Assembly (NCBI GenBank): GCA_013398275.1
Contig: VZSE01009968.1
Location: 624,357 to 688,356, forward strand
Length of the DNA: 64,000 nt
Source of the DNA: Promerops cafer
Lineage: Eukaryota; Chordata; Aves; Passeriformes; Nectariniidae
Direction: 5' to 3'
A program made the position numbers and the translations under genes. The notes below the pieces were generated by a model, which was given only the letters and a program-made list of their open reading frames with translations, was not told where the DNA came from and made no database searches. Positions 39,895-51,850 of this stretch are shown here, piece after piece (within the stretch, counting starts at the first letter, position 1; each line of letters opens with the position of its first letter).

Positions 39895-40313
39895 CCCTCT
39901 CCCATGGGGAAAGGCTGAGAGAAGTGGGACTGTTCAGCCTGGAGAAGTGAAGATTGGGGGTAACCTAATCGTAGCCTTCCAGTACCTGAAGGGAGCCTAC
40001 AAGAATGATGGAGAGGGACTTCTTACAAGAGCCTGTAGTGACAGGACAAGGGGAATGGATTCAAACTGAAACAGAGTCGGTTTAGATTAGATAATAGGAA
40101 AAAATTCTTCACTGTGAGGGTTGCCAGAGAAGTTGTGGATGCCCCATTCCTGGAAGCATTCAAGGCCAGGTTGGATGGAGCTCTGAGCAACCTGGTCTAG
40201 ATACCTGGTCCAGATACCTGGAAAGTGTCTGCCCATCGCAGAGAGGTTGGAACTAGATGATCTTTAAGGTCCCTTCCAACCCAAACCATTCTATAATTCT
40301 ATTATTCTATGAA
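39895..40313 (+). mobile_element. CR1 LINE 3' end, longest copy, sense to KCNH1
   Basis: This is the longest CR1 copy in the window, about 420 bases. The order is 'ggggaaaggctgagagaagtgggactgttcagcctggagaa' (about 39906-39946), 'taacctaatcgtagccttccagtacctgaagggagcctacaag' (about 39960-40002), 'tgtagtgacaggacaaggggaatgg' (about 40034-40058), 'aggaaaaaattcttcactgtgagggt' (about 40097-40122), 'gccccattcctggaagcattcaaggccaggttggatgga' (40141-40179), 'gatgatctttaaggtcccttccaacccaaaccattctat' (40256-40294) and the tandem 'attctat' tail to 40310. Two oddities: the segment between 'gagggt' and 'gccagagaag' is shortened, and 'atacctggtc.ag' is duplicated at about 40199-40225. No coding part remains. 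Confidence 0.95.
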
Positions 40314-43300
40314 ACTTAGTCTTGAATCAAAAATTGAAGCAATGTTTCATCAAGATGTCATGATGGATTCTTTATTGCCATCAAACTGGGTATTTTTCTA
40401 AAAGATGCAATCTAGTGATAACAAGATTCCTCCCAGGGAATGCCCCTTAAGAGCAATCCTATGGCCTGCCTTATATCTGGGGGTCACATTGCCATCTGTT
40501 CTCCTGGTCTTATTATGAAGAAATTATGAAAGTCACATTCACAAATAATGTCCATGCTCTGTTATTTAAATGATGCTTGGGTTTCAGTGCTGAGCACAGT
40601 AAAATCCTTGTAACAGTTTCTGGGCACTCCACATTTGACAACCAAGTATTCAATTATGTCTACCTCGTTTTTTTTAATACTTTGACCTTAATCTGTAAAA
40701 ACATTTATTCTAGAAATACAACTTGAAAATTCTATGATGATTCAAAAGAGGCAGAATTTTTACCCAAAGTCAGTTAAGACTTCATCTTCACAACTAGGTA
40801 ATACTGAGGAAAGGGAAAACTGCTTGGTGTAACCCCATCTTTCTTTCTTGGACAGGACTCCTGCACCGGCAGGAATGTGGTCACAGAGAGCGTTCTGTCA
40901 TAGGTCTGTGGGGACACGGGGGAGCAGGAGTGCACCAGGACATGTCAGCAGACTTCTCCTCTTGTCTCTGAGAGCGTTTTCCAAAAAATAAAATTGTTAT
41001 TGAGTCATCATCACTGCATGTCTTAGTTAAATGTTTATACGATTGCAAGAATCTGTGCCTAACAGGGCTATTTTTCAAGGTTTTGGCAAATCTAGTCTGA
41101 TACCTCCACAATACTCCAACTTCTGGCAGCTTGGGCAGCTTCCCTGTGGAGGTACAAGATTCAGCACCTTTTTAATAAAAGCAGAATTATGAAATGAGAT
41201 TTGAGATTGGTGGTGTGAAATGTGCAGCATTAGGCCTGGTGTTTAAATTTCATGTTATTTCATCTCAGTTCAGGTTCTTTGTCCATCATTTGGTTTTGAC
41301 ATACTGTTAAAATGCTCACACTAGGTTTTTTTCTGTGGGACCTGTGTGCTTAGGTCTTGAAGAGTGCAATGTTATGGAGAGCTGCATAACTTGTGAAGTG
41401 CCCTGTGTCTGAGCAGTGTATGATACACGGGCTAGGAGATTTCAAGTGTATAAAGCTCTGTCCCTTCCCAGACAGACATGAATGCTTGGAGAAAGAGATG
41501 AGGGACTGTTCTAAAAGCTATCTTGGGATATTTGTCACAATATTTTGATTTTTAACTTTGATTAAGGTTCATATTTGTAGCCCTATCAAATTCCATATGA
41601 AAATTTCTGTGTAGGTCCAGAATTCTCATCCTTACAACAAATGAAATCTATTTTCTTTTCCTTTGTACTCTTACTGTCTGTGGGAGCAGATGTACATCCA
41701 TTGGCATACCAACCAGATTTTCTGAATAACTTGGCTGCTGCTGAAGACAAACCACTTAGAAACTGTGTTTTCCTTAGCATTTGTAAGAAAAGGGTCCATT
41801 TTAAAGTTATGTGTACTTTTATTTATAAGGACTTGCATTTAATCTTTAAAAAAGGCAGAAAAAAATCCAAAATGGAGTTAATTAAAGTAATTTCAATTAC
41901 TGCTGAGTTTTGCATAGCTATAATATTTTTGCTTACAACATAAATATGGAGCTGTCTGGAGAAAATATGGCACTGGGGAACTTAGAAAAAAGGAGACAAG
42001 TGACAGCTTTGGCTGAGCTTCCCAAAGAGAAGTTGCTCTCTGACAGCTGTTTCTCCAGTGTCTCAGGAGTCAGTTAAAAGGAGCCAACCCAAGAGCTGGA
42101 GAGATGCCCCCTGGCAAATGTGCGTATCTTTGACTTGCATGAGCACAGCTTGTCACATAAATGCATGTCTGTAGATGTCAAGCAGGGTGGGAGACCCAAG
42201 GGTTGCATTTCTGCATTTCATGCAGTGGCTGCTGCCCTGGTGTATTTCCCTCAGAGCTGGTGTAAGGCCTTGTGGAAAATGGAAATCAGGGGTCCCATTA
42301 GCGTGGTAGCAGTACCCATGGCAAAGGCAGTGTTTATACATCTCCTTCTACATACATTCCTGCTCCTGCTGCAGTCGGATCTCCCAAAGGCAAAGCAGTG
42401 AAGGTCTGTTCAGGGCTCTCAGGCTAGCCACCACACAGTGGGAAGGCTGATGGCAGCTCCTCCATGGCCAAGTGTGCCTGGCACCCACAAGGAGGGCTCA
42501 CCTAGGCAGTGCCATGGACAGCAGTGGGGGCTGTGGGTGGATAGATGCTGCCAACAGCTTGTCCATCAGTGCTCACCTTTCTGCATTTGCTGGTTGATTT
42601 ATTGTGTCCTCCACCACGGAGATCATGCTACTAACTGCTCGAGGCTAGGACTAATATAGATTGGGCCAGGCTGTTAATATGGGATTGATTGCTTGAGACT
42701 TGCTCATTGCTGTCTCTCCTGCATGGTGCTGTAGCAGAAACAGCTTCTGTCGCATGACTTACCCATTTATGTTGCAAAACACAGTCATTAAATAGCGAGA
42801 GGTGCTCCAGTGCTTTCCAGACAAGTGCTGATTGGGCTGTGTGGAGTAGGGGCTGGCCCAGACACTGACTCTGCAAAGCATCCTGGCCTCTGGGTCTGAA
42901 AAGCCTTCCCTGATGATCCCTGTGAGTGTGACCACTGCACCAGCCAGTCATACATCCCTTGTCAGCATTTAAGGCAAGTCCTGATCTATAGGTCAGACCA
43001 AGACAACATGCTCATGTACAAAGTGAGCCCTGTTAGCCACATCTGGCACAGATGTGGATGTCCACACCTCACATACAAACTCCAGGAGAGGGAAGGCTTG
43101 AGGACACAGAATTTTGCAGGGACAAATTGACCTGGTTTGGTCAGGCAGCTGCCTTGGTTCGCCGGGGCTTTGTGGCCCTAGAGCCAGCCTCAGGATGCTG
43201 CTGGAGTGACCCCCTGAGACCCTGCTTGGCGTCACTCGGCTCCAGCAGAGCGAGCAGGGCAGTTGCCCTAACACTGGGCTGACTCTCATCCCTCAGGTAA

Positions 43301-44951
43301 AGTGGGAAACTGCCAGTGTGTGGGAAGCCATTAGCCTGCAGGATTGCACTGAATTCCCTTCCCCGTGAGTGCTATTCTTTCACTTCTAAGGATTACGCTC
43401 CTTTGTCCACTTTCTACTGAGCTCATTGCAGAGTGAGTTTCCTGGAGGAAAGAAAAAAGAAGACTGTCAAGTACCCTGTTTTCTTATTCTTATCTCATAT
43501 TTAGTTTCCTAATTGCAGCTTGGAAATAAAATATCCTTCCTGCTAATTTTATTCTTTTGTATTTAGGAAATGCTGCCAAGTCTGACAACTTTTTCCTTCC
43601 AAAGACGCACTGTTAAGATGTTTTTTTCCCCTGCTCCACAATGACAAAACTGTCAAGAAGCATTGGAGTCTGGAGAAACATTCATTTTGTGTGTGCCAGT
43701 GAAGAAGTGCTTATTAACTTTAGTTTAATTTAAATTTGTCTGCAGTAGAGGAATGGGTTTATTTACGCATTTCCTAATAATGATTTGAATCTCAAAGTTA
43801 TTTCTGCATTGAAGTGTAAGATCTTTAAGTGGATTTTCCCAAAAGCAGCTAAAGGGATTAGGTATCAGTGTTCAGCAGAAGCTGTGGGCTGCATCTTTTA
43901 CCCTCTGTATTGCAAACTTCAGCTTTGGGCACCTCTCATTTTCAAACAAGACTACTTACTGGTTCTTCGTTAGTGCCAGAGTAGAATTTTTGGGTTGGCT
44001 TGGAAAACACCAATACAAATGTAAAATGCACAGAGTTTTTGAAGAGAATGTGTTTCCATCACATACAAGGAAGAAATCTTGCCTGGCTACACGTTGGGAC
44101 ACTGAGGCTTTTATCAATACTGTGGGTAGTGTGGGCTGCTCCTATAGAGATCACTTAGCCTTAGAGGCTCAGGAAGACATAATTAGGAGGGTAGATGGAA
44201 AATTAATGCTTCTTTGTGCAATGTTCTCTTTTGCATAGAGATAAAGAGATAAATCAAGACAGGAAGCTCTACAAGCTTCTGAGATAATCAAGCCATGAGC
44301 AGCTTCCCCATGTCTTGCCAAGCCCATCTCCCATTGTCCTCATGCCCCTGGCTTTGGGACTGACTCAAGCGTTGCATCCTTAAACTGCATGTTGCTTCTA
44401 GAAAAATATGTGGGAGGAAGGGAGGGCAAGAAGCACTTTGCAAACTGCTGTTGGAGAGTCCAGAGTAGTCTGTGCTGTACTGGCACCATGAGTGGCTAAG
44501 CTGCACTAAAATAATATCAGATCCTTTGCAATGAGTGAGCTCTGAGATGAGACTGATGGGAATGGCTCTGTAACATTAGAAGCTTGGTGCTAAACCATAG
44601 AGTCAGGAAAACAAATACAAGAAGTCACTTTTTAACACAAAATAGAACAGGTATCTTCCTGGGACCATTATATTTACAATGGCACTGCCTTGCTGACCTG
44701 TCAGAGCTGGAGAAGTATTTTTCTTCTGGTTTTTTTTCCTTCTGGTGTTATAAGACAGATGGCATCTGCTCTTAAATAATGAAATAAACCATGTTCCACA
44801 CAACATAAGACATTTGAAAATGTTGCTCTAAATGTGCAGAGGTTGTGCACTCCTCAGTTAAAATAGATTCTTTCAAATAATTCTTTCTCCAACTTTTCCC
44901 CCTTAACAAGCGTGCAGTTAATCACAGAGTGAAATCTTTTTCTCCCTGTAG
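40314..44951 (+). other. KCNH1: KCNH1 last intron, 3' part, with splice acceptor
   Basis: This is the final intronic stretch before the terminal exon. It holds no recognised gene or repeat. GC-richer sequence lies at about 42400-43320, with short open frames on both strands that match nothing known to me. It ends in the acceptor described separately. Confidence 0.8.
44903..44951 (+). promoter_or_regulatory. KCNH1: KCNH1 last-intron 3' splice site
   Basis: The acceptor AG is at 44950-44951, preceded by the pyrimidine stretch 'ctttttctccctgt' (44936-44949). Candidate branch points fitting yUnAy are 'cttaac' (about 44902-44907) and 'gttaatc' (about 44917-44923), roughly 30-45 bases upstream. 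The exon opens at 44952 in phase 0 with ATT (Ile), as expected where the Arg-Lys-Arg before the human 'IVFRK' segment would be supplied by the preceding exon. Confidence 0.9.
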
Positions 44952-45800
44952 ATTGTGTTCCGGAAAATCAGCGACGTCAAGCGGGAAGAAGAGGAGAGGA
45001 TGAAGAGGAAGAACGAAGCACCTCTGATCTTACCCCCGGACCACCCGGTCCGGCGGCTGTTCCAGAGGTTCAGGCAGCAGAAGGAAGCGCGGCTGGCAGC
45101 AGAGAGGGGCCGAGATCCGGACGACCTGGATGTGGAAAAGGGCAATGCTGTCGGGGAGCAGTCCTGTGCTCGCGCAGTGGTCAAGGCCAGCGTTGTGACT
45201 GTCCGGGAGAGCCCCGCAACCCCCGTGGCGTACCAGCCCGCCTCCACCTCCGGGGCCTCCGACCAGGCCAAGCTGCAGGCCCCGCCATCGGACCATGTGG
45301 CATGTAAGGTGTCGGGGGACTACCCCCGGCGGAAAGGCTGGGCCAAGTTCAAGGAAGCCTGTGGGAAAGGTGAAGATTGGAACAAGGTGTCTAAAGCAGA
45401 GTCCATGGAGACTTTACCTGAGAGAACTAAAGCTTCAGGAGAAGCTACCCTGAAGAAGACAGACTCTTGTGACAGTGGCATTACAAAAAGTGACTTGCGC
45501 TTGGATAACGCTGGGGAGACGAGAAGCCCGCAGGACCACAGCCCGGTCCTCACCGAGGTCAAGCATTCCTTTTATCCCATCCCAGAACAGACTCTTCAGG
45601 CCACCATGCTAGAAGTGAAACATGAGTTGAAAGAGGACATCAAGGCTTTAAACACAAAAATGACCAATATAGAAAATCAGCTTGCTGAGATACTTAGGAT
45701 ATTAACCTCAAGAAGAAGCTCCCAGTCGCCACAGGAGCTGTTTGAAATATCAAGGCCCCAGTCTCCAGAATCAGAAAAAGATGTGTTCGGAGCTAGCTGA
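44952..45800 (+). CDS. KCNH1: KCNH1 (EAG1 potassium channel), terminal coding exon
   Basis: KCNH1 is the pore-forming subunit of a voltage-gated, calmodulin-inhibited K+ channel of the plasma membrane, mainly neuronal. This exon encodes only the cytoplasmic C-terminal 282 residues, downstream of the cyclic-nucleotide-binding homology domain. Exon residues 3-20 (VFRKISDVKREEEERMKR) start a highly conserved basic/acidic segment that covers the region known in EAG1 as the distal calmodulin site. Residues 28-52 continue it (PPDHPVRRLFQRF, then QQKEARLAAERG). Residues about 53-145 are a variable linker with several bird-specific changes. Residues 148-186 are conserved again (ESMETLPERTKASGEATLKK). 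Residues about 213-252 form the tetramerising coiled coil (LEVKHELKEDIKALNTKM, then ENQLAEILRIL). The tail ends SPESEKDVFGAS before TGA at 45798. That ending separates KCNH1 from its paralogue KCNH5. The frame is intact. Exon start is set by the AG at 44950; an internal GTG at 44955 is not a start codon. Confidence 0.97.
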   Translation: MVFRKISDVKREEEERMKRKNEAPLILPPDHPVRRLFQRFRQQKEARLAAERGRDPDDLDVEKGNAVGEQSCARAVVKASVVTVRESPATPVAYQPASTSGASDQAKLQAPPSDHVACKVSGDYPRRKGWAKFKEACGKGEDWNKVSKAESMETLPERTKASGEATLKKTDSCDSGITKSDLRLDNAGETRSPQDHSPVLTEVKHSFYPIPEQTLQATMLEVKHELKEDIKALNTKMTNIENQLAEILRILTSRRSSQSPQELFEISRPQSPESEKDVFGAS

Positions 45801-46492
45801 GGTGTTCCTTTTTAAAAACAAACAAATCAACAAACAAAGAAACAGCCCCCTAACACTTTACATTTAATCTTTCTTGAAAATGAGTGAGGGACCCATTCAC
45901 TAAGCATGTTCCCTCTGTCTAAAAAGGTATGGTAACAGGAATTGCAACCTCATGTCAAGATGGCAGCTGACTTTGAAGCCTTTTTGACAGCAAGGGTACA
46001 GTTTCTAAAGTTTTTCTTTCCTCCCTTTGTCCTCATTCCCCCCCAGTCCCCTTGTCTCCCTTGGGATGTTGGAATAAGAATTCTGACAGCAGCAGCCATC
46101 CCTGTGAGCCCCAGGTGATCTCTGAGGTTTTTGGAGCATGCCTTATGTCCTTACCTCGGGTTATGCCTATATGAATAAGCACTTGCCAGGGTGCTTATAT
46201 TTTCAGTGTTTGGTGGGTTGTTTGGTTTTTTTGTTTTATTTTGTTGCTGCTGTCACTGTCTCCGTCACCTCTACAGCATGTTGGATGTCACAGTATATTT
46301 TCATATATCTGTAATAATGCAAAGAGCAGTAGGAGACATGCATTTCATTGTGTGCTGAAGTTTCTTTTGGGTAGTCAAGGAAGGGCTAATAAGATGAAAA
46401 AAATTGTACTTTTTAATTTCAAACTGACATATCGCTAAAACAATTACATTTGGCAACATCTTCAAAAACAGCCACAGTATTTCAGATCTATT

Positions 46493-46498
46493 AATAAA
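46493..46498 (+). promoter_or_regulatory. KCNH1: Candidate proximal poly(A) signal of KCNH1
   Basis: AATAAA lies about 690 bases after the stop, followed by T-rich DNA ('atatttttttc' near 46535) but not by a clear GU-rich element. It is a possible site for a short 3' UTR, weaker than the later ones. Confidence 0.3.
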
Positions 46499-49060
46499 TG
46501 GGATTTTCCACACTGTCATTCACTGAATCAAGGATATATTTTTTTCAAAACTTTTTATGTTTTTTCAAAAACTTATCTTCTGTCTCAGATGTTTTTCAAC
46601 ATTTGATACTTTTGCTTTCAACTCCAGCTGCTGGAGGGTTGGGTGTGCAGTGTATCTGAGAGCAGCCCTTGGCACAACTTATTTGAAACATCACTAACAG
46701 GTCCTGCAGATTTGCCTCCCGATGAAAATATACTGTGGCATTTATGTCCTGTTCTGCTATGAATCTGCTCTTTTAATTCTTGTTAAATTATTATTCAGAA
46801 GTTTCTGTTTTGATAATGTTCATTGTAGCCAAAGGCTTTTACAGCATTTTTAACAATTTTAGATGGTGGCATTTTCCTCTACATCCAGATGTATTGTTCC
46901 TGATCTAATCTAGCTTGGACGCAAATGGATAGTAGAGGCAGAAACACAGTGCTTACTGTATGCAAGTGCTATTGTAGCAAGGAAACAAAGAGATCTGCTT
47001 CTTAAAGAAGGAGATGTTTCCAAAACTTATATTTTCATAACTTTTTTCAGAGGAAGATTGAAGCACTTTACCAAAACTATTCTTGATTATTCATATAGGG
47101 TAGCAAAGATGGTATCATGACTTGTGTTCTCACCTTGGGGTACAGGTGTATATTCACAGTATATTCACTCCACTGATCTGGTATGTTCACTGCTTAACAG
47201 TAGCTTAGATCTCAGAAGTATGGTACCATACCACACTTTAAGGGGTTTTCATTTTTAATGGCAATAGGTCTTAACGCTGTGTGTGTTAAGTCTCATTCTT
47301 TTTCCTTGGTACTAAGTCATTTACAAAGAAACACAGGATTTTTTGGGGGAAGATTTTCGTTCATGTTAAGTACAGAAGAGGCAAGGAACACGATCAATTT
47401 TAATGATTTCTGCTGGCCTGATGCTTGCACAGTGCAACGCAGAACTGTGTCAGACATCCCTGGGGAGCTGGGACGTCCACTGATGACTGGCACAGTGGTG
47501 AGGCCATGCTGTGCAAAGCTCCCAGCTCAGGTTCTGCTATCAGAGTGTTTGTTTGTACCTGTTCCTGCAGTAACTGCCCTTGCTCTCAAAGATAACAATT
47601 ATTCCAAGCGCGGCACCACCATTTCTAAGTCCAGAAGCAGGTGGTTTAGGATTGGCTTTCATTGTCTTACTCTTTGGTTTGGTATGGAGCTGCCCACAGA
47701 TTTTGAATTCATACCCAAGGATTGAAATACTCCTGAGTTCAAATCTGTAGGTTACCTTCTTCCCTCTCACAAGAAAAGGCAAGCAGGGAGGTGAGTTGCT
47801 CTGAAACCAAGAAGCTACTTCCTTAACTTATTTCTGGTTCCATGTTTAGGTTTTTCCAGTGGTACCTAGTGTCTTTTACAGTTGCTCACTGCAGACCTGC
47901 AGTGCTGAGGAAGGCACTCTCTGACCAAAGCCACACTGTTTGTGTTTGGTGCTTTAATCACTGTAAGTGGCAGCAGTTACGTGCAACAGCAATGGCACGG
48001 CTGCCACAGAAACCCACTCATCCACAGTTTCTGTGAGAAACTTTGTCATGATTTTTTTTTCTTTCTAGTCTTCTTAGACAGCAACTACCACCTAAGTAAA
48101 CCCCAGGTGTATTGATACATAAGGATTTGTAATTGATTTCCAAAAGTTCCAGCAAGTTTTTAGAGACTGCCTTGGAGTCAGTTTCCTGATCCAGGCCAAT
48201 TCCTCACCAGCATGATATTCCCGACACTTTTCTTCATAACATTTTTGAAAGGCTGAAAGTCTTAGCAAGTCCTTTGTGAAAGTGTCACCCATTTACCTGC
48301 AGTTGGATAAACATGGACATGAGCTCATCCAGGTGGACAAGGGAAGAAATGTTTACAGCCTCCCAAGTATGTGCCTAGTATCTCCAGAATTGCAGTGCAG
48401 ACCTAAAATTAAACATGCAGTTGCAGGTTACCTGGCCCTTTGTTGCTGATACTGAACTGATTTTTCTCAGTGATATTTTTGTGTGCCCTCAGGGATATGT
48501 TAAAGGTTATTCTGCTGTTGCTGATTGCCCAGCCTGGAATCCCAGCAAGACCAGCCCCAGAAGTCCCCTAATTGTAATAATTACCCAGGCCTGTGAACAA
48601 AGGCAGACAAGTCCCCATTTTCTGGGGATGCTCCTTGTGTAGCCTAGAATGCTCAGAATGATATCAAACTCCTCCCCACCCTGTGTAACAGTAGATGGGT
48701 GCACCCAGTCCTTTTCTAAGGCTTTTTTCAGGCTCTTACAATGGCCTATAAAGATATTTATTACTTGTAAAGCCTTCAAAGATTGTAACACACTCCTGAA
48801 CTCCACTTAAAACTTAATGTCTTTGAAGATTATGGCCAAATTTAATTTTGTTATGGTCACGAAATGGCAGAGAAACTCTGCTTGCTCCTTACAATGACAC
48901 CTTCAGGGTGTCTGCTCCAGGTGGGCCCTGACAGCAGTCAGTGTCAGTCAGCTGTACAGCTGTAACTGAGATTCCATTTTTATGAACTGTCAGGCATTAA
49001 AACTGCTTGTAGGAGAGTGCATCATCCCTCAGCAACCTGTATTTGTTGTAAGAGAATTTG

Positions 49061-49066
49061 AATAAA
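49061..49066 (+). promoter_or_regulatory. KCNH1: Candidate poly(A) signal of KCNH1, 3.3-kb 3' UTR
   Basis: AATAAA is followed 20-30 bases later by a GU-rich element, 'gagctttggtgtttgg' (49082-49097). Spacing and composition fit a functional cleavage site near 49078-49082. No expression data are available to me. Confidence 0.45.
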
Positions 49067-50074
49067 AATACTGTCTAGGATGAGCTTTGGTGTTTGGATT
49101 CCCTGGACTACTGAGTGGTTAAAAAATGAACAAATCCATGCCCACTCCTTTGAACCCCAGACTAATCTGAACCTGTGCTATGGTTCTCAGGCTCTGCTGA
49201 TGCAGCACTTTTCCTTTAACGAGTGGCTGAAAGCCCCTGTGTTACAAATCCCTCTTTCTCCTCTGAGCCCTACACTCAGACAGATGCCTGTGGCTGGATG
49301 GCATGTGGAGCCATCATAATTGTCACTAGTTCTTTGATTTTATTTGTCAGCTTTTTGTTCTTCTCTTGTTCCTCTCTACATGTTGGGTAGGCCTTTTCAC
49401 TTAAATTATCTTCCAGCTTATAACTGAAGGTTCTCTGAAAATAAGACTGTGTCCCTTCGCAAGCAAATGCTTGTAGATAGAACATAGAAAAAACCCAAAG
49501 CCTCAGTTTTAACTGTGTTCTGGCATAGTGCTTCTACTATTTAACAACCTGCTAAATGACCTGCACCATTCTAAAAGAGATTATGTGCTCCATTTTGACT
49601 ATGTGGTGTAATTAAATTTCAGCCTAAAGAAGGTAGTTGAGAGAAGGAGCTTGTATTATGATTGGTCAAATGGGAACTTCTGAAAGTTCATGCTTAAATG
49701 GTTACAAAGAATACAAATACGTAGCACATGAAAAAGGATTAAAAAAGCAAACCCCAGCCCTCACCCCTACCTTGTTCAGATACATTTACTTCTGTCTGGT
49801 ATTACAAGTATACTTTTGAAAACACCATTCTTCCTTTACATCTCTTCCACAGTTCTGCCCTGAATCCCAGCGAACACCCTGTTTAACAGCTTCGAAGGCG
49901 ATGTTCTGTTTCTACAGTACTTCCCTTTAATGAACTGAACAAGATACTTACTGTGACTATCTGGTGATATATTTTCAATCACTCTTAACCAATCTGTGAA
50001 AAAATTTACTACATATTTTGTCTTTACTATATAAACAACAACGTGTATGATTACGCTTGTGCAGATGCGTGTAC

Positions 50075-50096
50075 ATACACACACATATATATATAA
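50075..50096. repeat. (AC)n(AT)n microsatellite
   Basis: 'atacacacacatatatatataa': a short compound AC/AT dinucleotide run. It lies in the putative long 3' UTR of KCNH1. Confidence 0.85.
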
Positions 50097-50509
50097 TATC
50101 TATGTATAGATAAGTCTATGGATTGCATTTCTGTTAAGTAAAAGCACATTCCTCATTGATTCCTGTCCAAGAAGGGAGCTTAAATCTTCCCAGTAGACAT
50201 CCACTGAGTGTCCTGTTAGTGTCTTGTTTGTTAACTGTTGAACTTTCAAGGCCATGATTTTTGATTTTTCTAGCTGGCCTCAACTTCATACTGTGAGTCT
50301 GGTAAATAGTGTGACAGAGAGAAGATCTGGCGAGGGTCATGATAGTCAGGAAAGAGAAATCCATGTGAAATTGGAAAAATGCTGTATCCTAGTTGGTGGG
50401 GATAAGGCTCATAAGCTGGTGTTTGTTGCTCACAGTATCTCTGAAGCCAAGCTGCCCTGGTAGTATTTCTCATGGCTTTTCCTGCAAAAGAGGCGGTGGA
50501 ATAGATGGA

Positions 50510-50522
50510 TTTTTTTTTTTTT
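50510..50522. repeat. Poly-T tract (13 bases)
   Basis: A homopolymer run of 13 T within the putative long 3' UTR of KCNH1. Confidence 0.85.
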
Positions 50523-50858
50523 CTGGTACCAGGGGCTGTCTCAAAGGTGCTGAGCCTATCCTTCTTCTCATGGGCAGCGTAACACATGGTTGCTGCACCT
50601 CTGCTTTCTTGTCCCGGTGTTAGGTGGTAAAAAGCATCTTCTACTGAATTTTTCATTTCCACGTAGTCTCCTGTGGGTGTATTGGCAATAACAAAGTCTG
50701 TGTTTTAGCTGCACTTGTGATACATCAAGACAAACCTTTTAGAGAGAGCCCTGTGCAGGGGAAGCTCCAGAAATTTGAGGTGAGGCACAGTAGGATGCTG
50801 TATCCTCCAATCTGACATCATTTTGACCACATTGTTGTGGGAAGCATTGATTCAATTA

Positions 50859-50870
50859 AATAAAAATAAA
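50859..50870 (+). promoter_or_regulatory. KCNH1: Tandem AATAAA pair, possible poly(A) signal
   Basis: Two AATAAA hexamers lie back to back (50859-50864 and 50865-50870), followed by 'gctttttttg'. The downstream region is T-rich rather than GU-rich, so this is a weaker candidate. Confidence 0.25.
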
Positions 50871-51812
50871 GCTTTTTTTGCAATAAGATATATCCAGCAT
50901 TTAGCCTTAAGACCCTTTCATAAGTGATATAATTCAAACTGTGATTCCATTCTTCTTCCTTCTTAATGTTCTGTAGTATTTACAGTGTTGCCTAAAGATG
51001 AAGCACTTTGATTAGCTTTCTAAATCAAATGGAAAAAACTTGCTGGTAATCACATTTCTTTCTCCACTTACTGCCTTCTTATTAGGATAATTAATTACTC
51101 CAATTGCCCTCTCCCCTCATAAAACAAAGACATAGCTATTGTCTAAACACTTTTGTATATCAGGGAGCCAACCTGTCATATTGCAAAAGTGTTGATTTCA
51201 GAGACCTTTTTTTACAGATCAACAAAGCTAATGTGAATTTACCTGCAACTGTAATTTGTTTCAAGCTGATTGTTGAGTGTTGTGTAAACATATTTGATGT
51301 GTAATCCCAGAACATCTCTGTAACTGGATCCAAATGCCTAATATTAACAAAACAGTTCGGGGTTTTCACTAACTGTTCTGAAAGGCTCATGGGTTTTTTT
51401 CTTCTTCCCACTAAATCTGTGACCACTAACATAGAAAAAGAATCATTTTAGCTGTAGATGAAAGAAGTTCAATAATCTTGTATCAGGATGAACTATATAA
51501 AGAAATACCAAGTTTTCCAATGAATGTGTTATATTATTGTACCTACATACAATCAATATTTGTACATCTGTTGGAGACCTGTCTGCGTTTCAATATTTAG
51601 CCACCACTGCATGGACACTTGATTGATATGCAGTTAAAGCAGTTGCTATGGCGCTTTTCAATGTACTTCACTTGTTTTTATCCTTTCAGAAATCCACCAA
51701 ATACTCTCAGTTCTTTTTCTTTGCATTTGTCACTTTGTTCAATGAAGCATGACTAGAAACAGAGAATGAGTAGATACTATTTTTGTGGTCAGCAAAGCAG
51801 CTGCCAGTAGAT

Positions 51813-51850
51813 AGACAGTGTGTGTATGTATGTATGTATACGCACTGTCT
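51813..51850 (+). repeat. 38-nt hairpin around a (TGTA)n repeat
   Basis: The ends 'agacagtg' (51813-51820) and 'cactgtct' (51843-51850) are reverse complements. The inner bases 'tgtgtat' and 'gtatacg' extend the stem with G-U pairs to about 15 pairs, leaving a loop of about 8 nt in the TGTA repeat. It lies about 120 bases before the distal poly(A) signal, so it would be in the RNA only if the long 3' UTR is used. The stem is shorter than that of a typical microRNA precursor. Confidence 0.7.

Noticed and set aside
1..44951. Search for the preceding KCNH1 exon (cyclic-nucleotide-binding homology domain, 'YTAFSHSFSRNL..' region)
   Set aside because: No frame on + shows this segment, so the preceding exon lies before the window.
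47258..47725. 155-codon + frame after KCNH1
   Set aside because: It lies in the putative 3' UTR and resembles no family.
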